A program made the position numbers and the translations under genes. From Oscillospiraceae bacterium (lineage in GTDB: Bacteria > Bacillota > Clostridia > UBA1381): 8,723 nt of DNA. This document shows, one piece after another, positions 6,838 to 8,723 of the stretch; positions within the stretch are counted from its first letter, which is position 1; the number at the start of each line of letters is the position of its first letter. The DNA is taken from assembly GCA_022508725.1 (NCBI GenBank), contig JAFLUR010000083.1, positions 1-8,723 on the forward strand. The letters run 5' to 3'. A model generated the notes under the pieces. That model saw only the letters and a program-made list of their open reading frames with translations, ran no database searches and was not told the DNA's origin.

Positions 6838-7464
6838 ATGGCGGAAACGTTAAGCTTTCATATAGTATCCGATAATTTGGCGGATTTTGAAAAAATACTT
6901 GCGCTTGTTAAAAATTATAATCCGGACGTTGATTTAAGTGCGGTTTCAAGTATGGATAATTGGATGTGGGAGAACCGACAATACTTAAATATTGACGGTA
7001 TAGAGGAAAAATTGCTGCAAGAAAAAATCGTATTTATAGATTTAAAGTCCCCTGCGGTAAACGATATCGGAATATATGCGGAATATATAAACAATAAATA
7101 TGTTTATGATTTATGGATAAATTCGGATGAGTTTAACGATACGGATACAAGGATTGAGCATATAAACAAATATATTAAGATATTCAATCATGTATTAAAG
7201 AAAACGGTAAACAGATTTACATTTGATTTGATTGCCGTCGGATTTGAGACCGTATTTAATTATCAAAAAAATATAATCGATACAATAAAACGCTCCGATA
7301 ACATTTTTTTATGGGCAATCAATGAACGTATGCCGGAAACCGGCTTTACGGATAAATATAAAATATATAAAAGCAGCAATAATGTATATAAGTTTTTATT
7401 AAATGGGGAAAGTGATTTTGAGATGTCCGTACTGCGGTTATTCAAGGAAACATTGAACAAATAA
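6838..7464 (+). CDS. AT-rich hypothetical protein, 208 residues
   Basis: I do not recognise this protein. It is soluble by eye, with no signal peptide, membrane segment or nucleotide-binding motif, and is rich in Asn, Ile, Lys, Asp and aromatic residues, including tryptophans in NWMWENR (41-47), DLWIN (91-95) and FLWAINERMPE (157-167 region). It appears mixed alpha/beta. It starts 10 bp after mnmE and ends 28 bp before a DUF4279-like gene. Base composition is strikingly lower in GC than mnmE: 15 G+C in 60 bases at 7141-7200, against 36 in 60 at 5701-5760. This suggests recent acquisition. A compact acidic or aromatic soluble protein paired with a DUF4279-like neighbour is reminiscent of immunity-type genes, but no toxin gene is in the window and that idea is speculative. 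Confidence 0.82.
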   Translation: MAETLSFHIVSDNLADFEKILALVKNYNPDVDLSAVSSMDNWMWENRQYLNIDGIEEKLLQEKIVFIDLKSPAVNDIGIYAEYINNKYVYDLWINSDEFNDTDTRIEHINKYIKIFNHVLKKTVNRFTFDLIAVGFETVFNYQKNIIDTIKRSDNIFLWAINERMPETGFTDKYKIYKSSNNVYKFLLNGESDFEMSVLRLFKETLNK

Positions 7465-7492
7465 ATATCAAAAAATACGAAGGAGGTCAAAA

Positions 7493-7900
7493 GTGACAAA
7501 CAGTTTAATAACTTGTGGGCATATTTCTCTGACAATATACGGTGATAAGTTAAATTTTGACAATATAACATCTATATTGGAATTGCAACCGACAAAAACC
7601 ATAAGAAAAGGTGATAACATAAGAAACAATAATCGTTTTGTTGCAGAAAAAGATTTATGGATATATGAGAAAAAATATAATGACTTGGAATCATTAAATA
7701 TAAGTCTGACAGATTTTTTGGAAGAAATTGAAAAAATAAAAAATACAGACAACAAACTTGAAAAAAGAGTAAGGATATATATACAGTCCGAACCGGCGCA
7801 AATATTTTTTTCATTGCCTCAAGTTATATTAAAAAAAATATCCGATTTAAAACTTGATATGGATATTTCAATCTTATCTTGGGGGTTTGCGGAAAATTAA
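7493..7900 (+). CDS. DUF4279-like protein
   Basis: A 135-residue soluble protein whose pattern fits DUF4279, a family of unknown function: an opening strand (ISLTIYGDKL, 11-20), an Ile-rich helix leading into LELQPTKTIRKGDNI (29-43) with the typical P-T and R-K-G-D signature, a following LWIYEK (55-60), a central helix (SLTDFLEEIEKIK, 71-83) and a C-terminal LDMDISILSWGF (121-132). It begins at GTG 7493, fixed by a perfect AGGAGG at 7481-7486 six bases upstream, the strongest ribosome site in the window. It is very AT-rich (14 G+C in 60 bases at 7681-7740), like the preceding gene, and the two probably arrived together. There is no catalytic motif and no membrane segment. Family membership is judged by eye. 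Confidence 0.78.
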   Translation: MTNSLITCGHISLTIYGDKLNFDNITSILELQPTKTIRKGDNIRNNNRFVAEKDLWIYEKKYNDLESLNISLTDFLEEIEKIKNTDNKLEKRVRIYIQSEPAQIFFSLPQVILKKISDLKLDMDISILSWGFAEN

Positions 7901-7913
7901 AAGATTAAAAAAC

Positions 7914-7922
7914 AGGCGGTGA
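7914..7922 (+). promoter_or_regulatory. AGGCGGTGA ribosome binding site of the RsuA-type gene
   Basis: This nine-base site differs from the full anti-Shine-Dalgarno complement AGGAGGTGA at one position only (C for A). It lies four bases before ATG 7927. The same AGGCGG core precedes the genes starting at 3368 and 6838. Confidence 0.6.
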
Positions 7923-7926
7923 TTTT

Positions 7927-8622
7927 ATGCGGCTTGACAAATATTTATCCGACTGCCGCGCGGCACTCAGGAGCGAAACAAAGGAACTTGTAAAGCAGGG
8001 AAGAATTACGATAGACGGCATAAGAGCCGCAAAGAGCAGTGATAAGGTAAGCGAGGCAAGCATTGTCCGGATAGACGGCTTGCGCGTGGAATACAAAAAA
8101 TACATCTATCTTATGATGAACAAACCGCAGGGATATGTAAGCGCGACTTACGATAAAAACAAGCCGGTCGTTATCGATTTGCTCGATGAGGAATACAAAA
8201 GGTTTGAACCCTTTCCCGCGGGACGGCTGGATATAGACACGGAGGGATTGCTTATACTGTCGAATGACGGGGATTTCGCGCACAGGCTCACGTCTCCGAA
8301 AAAGAATGTGTATAAGAGATATTTCGCGAGGCTTGATTTTCCGGCGGAAAAAAGCGCGGTCGGTATATTCGGCGGCGGTATGGATTTGGGTGATTTTACG
8401 GCAAAGCCCGCAAAATTGGAGATATGTGACGATCCGCGCGAGGTATTCGTTGAGATATGCGAGGGGAAATTTCATCAGGTCAAGAGGATGTTTGAAAAGG
8501 TGGGAAGAAAGGTCGTTTATCTTAAAAGGGTAAAAATAGGGGGACTCCGCCTTGATGATACGCTTGCTCCGGGCGAGGTGCGCGAGCTTTCGGAGGCGGA
8601 ATGCGAGATGTTTTTTCGGTGA
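7927..8622 (+). CDS. rsuA: 16S rRNA pseudouridine synthase, RsuA type
   Basis: It converts a uridine in rRNA to pseudouridine, most likely U516 of 16S rRNA by analogy with E. coli RsuA. The 231 residues equal the E. coli length. An N-terminal S4 RNA-binding domain (about 1-55; MRLDKYLSDC, LVKQGRITIDG at 21-31) precedes the catalytic domain, which starts YLMMNKPQGYVSATYD (61-76). The catalytic motif PAGRLDIDTEGLLILSNDGD (97-116) contains the nucleophilic D102, also Asp102 in E. coli RsuA. The C-terminal family motifs are EGKFHQVKRMFEKVG (179-193), VVYLKRVKIGGLRL (196-209) and LAPGEVREL (213-221). RluB and RluF are longer and RluE lacks S4, which favours RsuA, but paralogue specificity in Clostridia is not certain. 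It returns to the GC-richer composition of the host genes (32 G+C in 60 at 8221-8280) after the two AT-rich genes, and is the last gene of the co-directional run. Confidence 0.93.
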   Translation: MRLDKYLSDCRAALRSETKELVKQGRITIDGIRAAKSSDKVSEASIVRIDGLRVEYKKYIYLMMNKPQGYVSATYDKNKPVVIDLLDEEYKRFEPFPAGRLDIDTEGLLILSNDGDFAHRLTSPKKNVYKRYFARLDFPAEKSAVGIFGGGMDLGDFTAKPAKLEICDDPREVFVEICEGKFHQVKRMFEKVGRKVVYLKRVKIGGLRLDDTLAPGEVRELSEAECEMFFR

Positions 8623-8688
8623 CGGATCAATAAAACACCGGATTAAAAGCAATCAAAAAATAATTTGCGAAAAAAGTCAAAAAAGAGC

Positions 8689-8717
8689 TTGACAATGGCG
8701 AGGAAATGTGGTAGTAT
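8689..8717 (+). promoter_or_regulatory. Sigma-A type promoter for the next gene downstream
   Basis: A perfect -35 box TTGACA (8689-8694) is followed after 17 bp by TAGTAT (8712-8717, 4 of 6), with a TGG just before it (8709-8711) giving an extended -10. An alternative -10 TATAAA (8715-8720) would need a 20-bp spacer. It lies 67 bp after the RsuA-type stop and points out of the window, so the co-directional gene run probably ends at 8622. Confidence 0.62.
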
Positions 8718-8723
8718 AAATAA

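Noticed and set aside
8615..8642. Inverted repeat CGGTG / CACCG spanning the RsuA-type stop codon
   Set aside because: The loop is 14 bases and no T-run follows, so it is not a convincing terminator.
7945..8652. Long minus-strand reading frame opposite the RsuA-type gene
   Set aside because: It is a shadow of a gene with full catalytic motifs; the antisense translation shows no recognisable domain.

Overview
The window looks like chromosomal DNA of a Gram-positive, Clostridia-type bacterium (phylum Bacillota). Pointers are the AGGAGG-type ribosome binding sites, a standard housekeeping promoter, a stand-alone small alarmone synthetase of the RelP/RelQ kind, heavy use of ATA and AGA/AGG codons despite a mid-range GC content, and a PocR-type sensor. 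The exact genus cannot be read from the sequence. All ten genes lie on the + strand with short gaps (10 to 88 bp). No rRNA, tRNA, CRISPR array, IS element or convincing Rho-independent terminator was seen, and no gene-free stretch exceeds about 155 bp.

Layout. (1) A promoter at 83-111 drives a PocR-GAF sensor protein with no output domain (154-1257). (2) 53 bp downstream is a small (p)ppGpp synthetase (1311-1931). (3) A polytopic membrane protein of the PIG-V/Gpi18-like GT-C mannosyltransferase type follows (1990-3279). (4) Next is a 244-residue protein that aligns along its length with an ABC ATPase domain but has lost every catalytic motif (3368-4102). (5) A PHP-family metallophosphoesterase keeps all its metal ligands (4140-4991). 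(6) A small coiled-coil protein carries an in-frame 21-bp tandem repeat (5017-5409). (7) mnmE, the tRNA-modification GTPase, is complete (5457-6827). (8, 9) Two AT-rich genes follow: an unknown 208-residue protein (6838-7464) and a DUF4279-like protein (7493-7900). (10) An RsuA-type 16S rRNA pseudouridine synthase (7927-8622) ends the cluster, and a good promoter at 8689-8717 points out of the window to the next gene.

How the genes fit together. The firm functions are RNA modification (MnmE at the tRNA wobble uridine, the RsuA type in small-subunit rRNA), nucleotide signalling (alarmone synthetase) and probably nucleotide or oligoribonucleotide turnover (PHP protein). The spacing from gene 4 to gene 10 permits one long transcript, but this is inferred. 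The three AT-rich genes (6, 8, 9) differ in base composition from the GC-richer genes around them and look like accessory insertions flanking mnmE. The most unusual item is the pseudo-ABC ATPase, followed by the output-less PocR-GAF sensor placed just before an alarmone synthetase.
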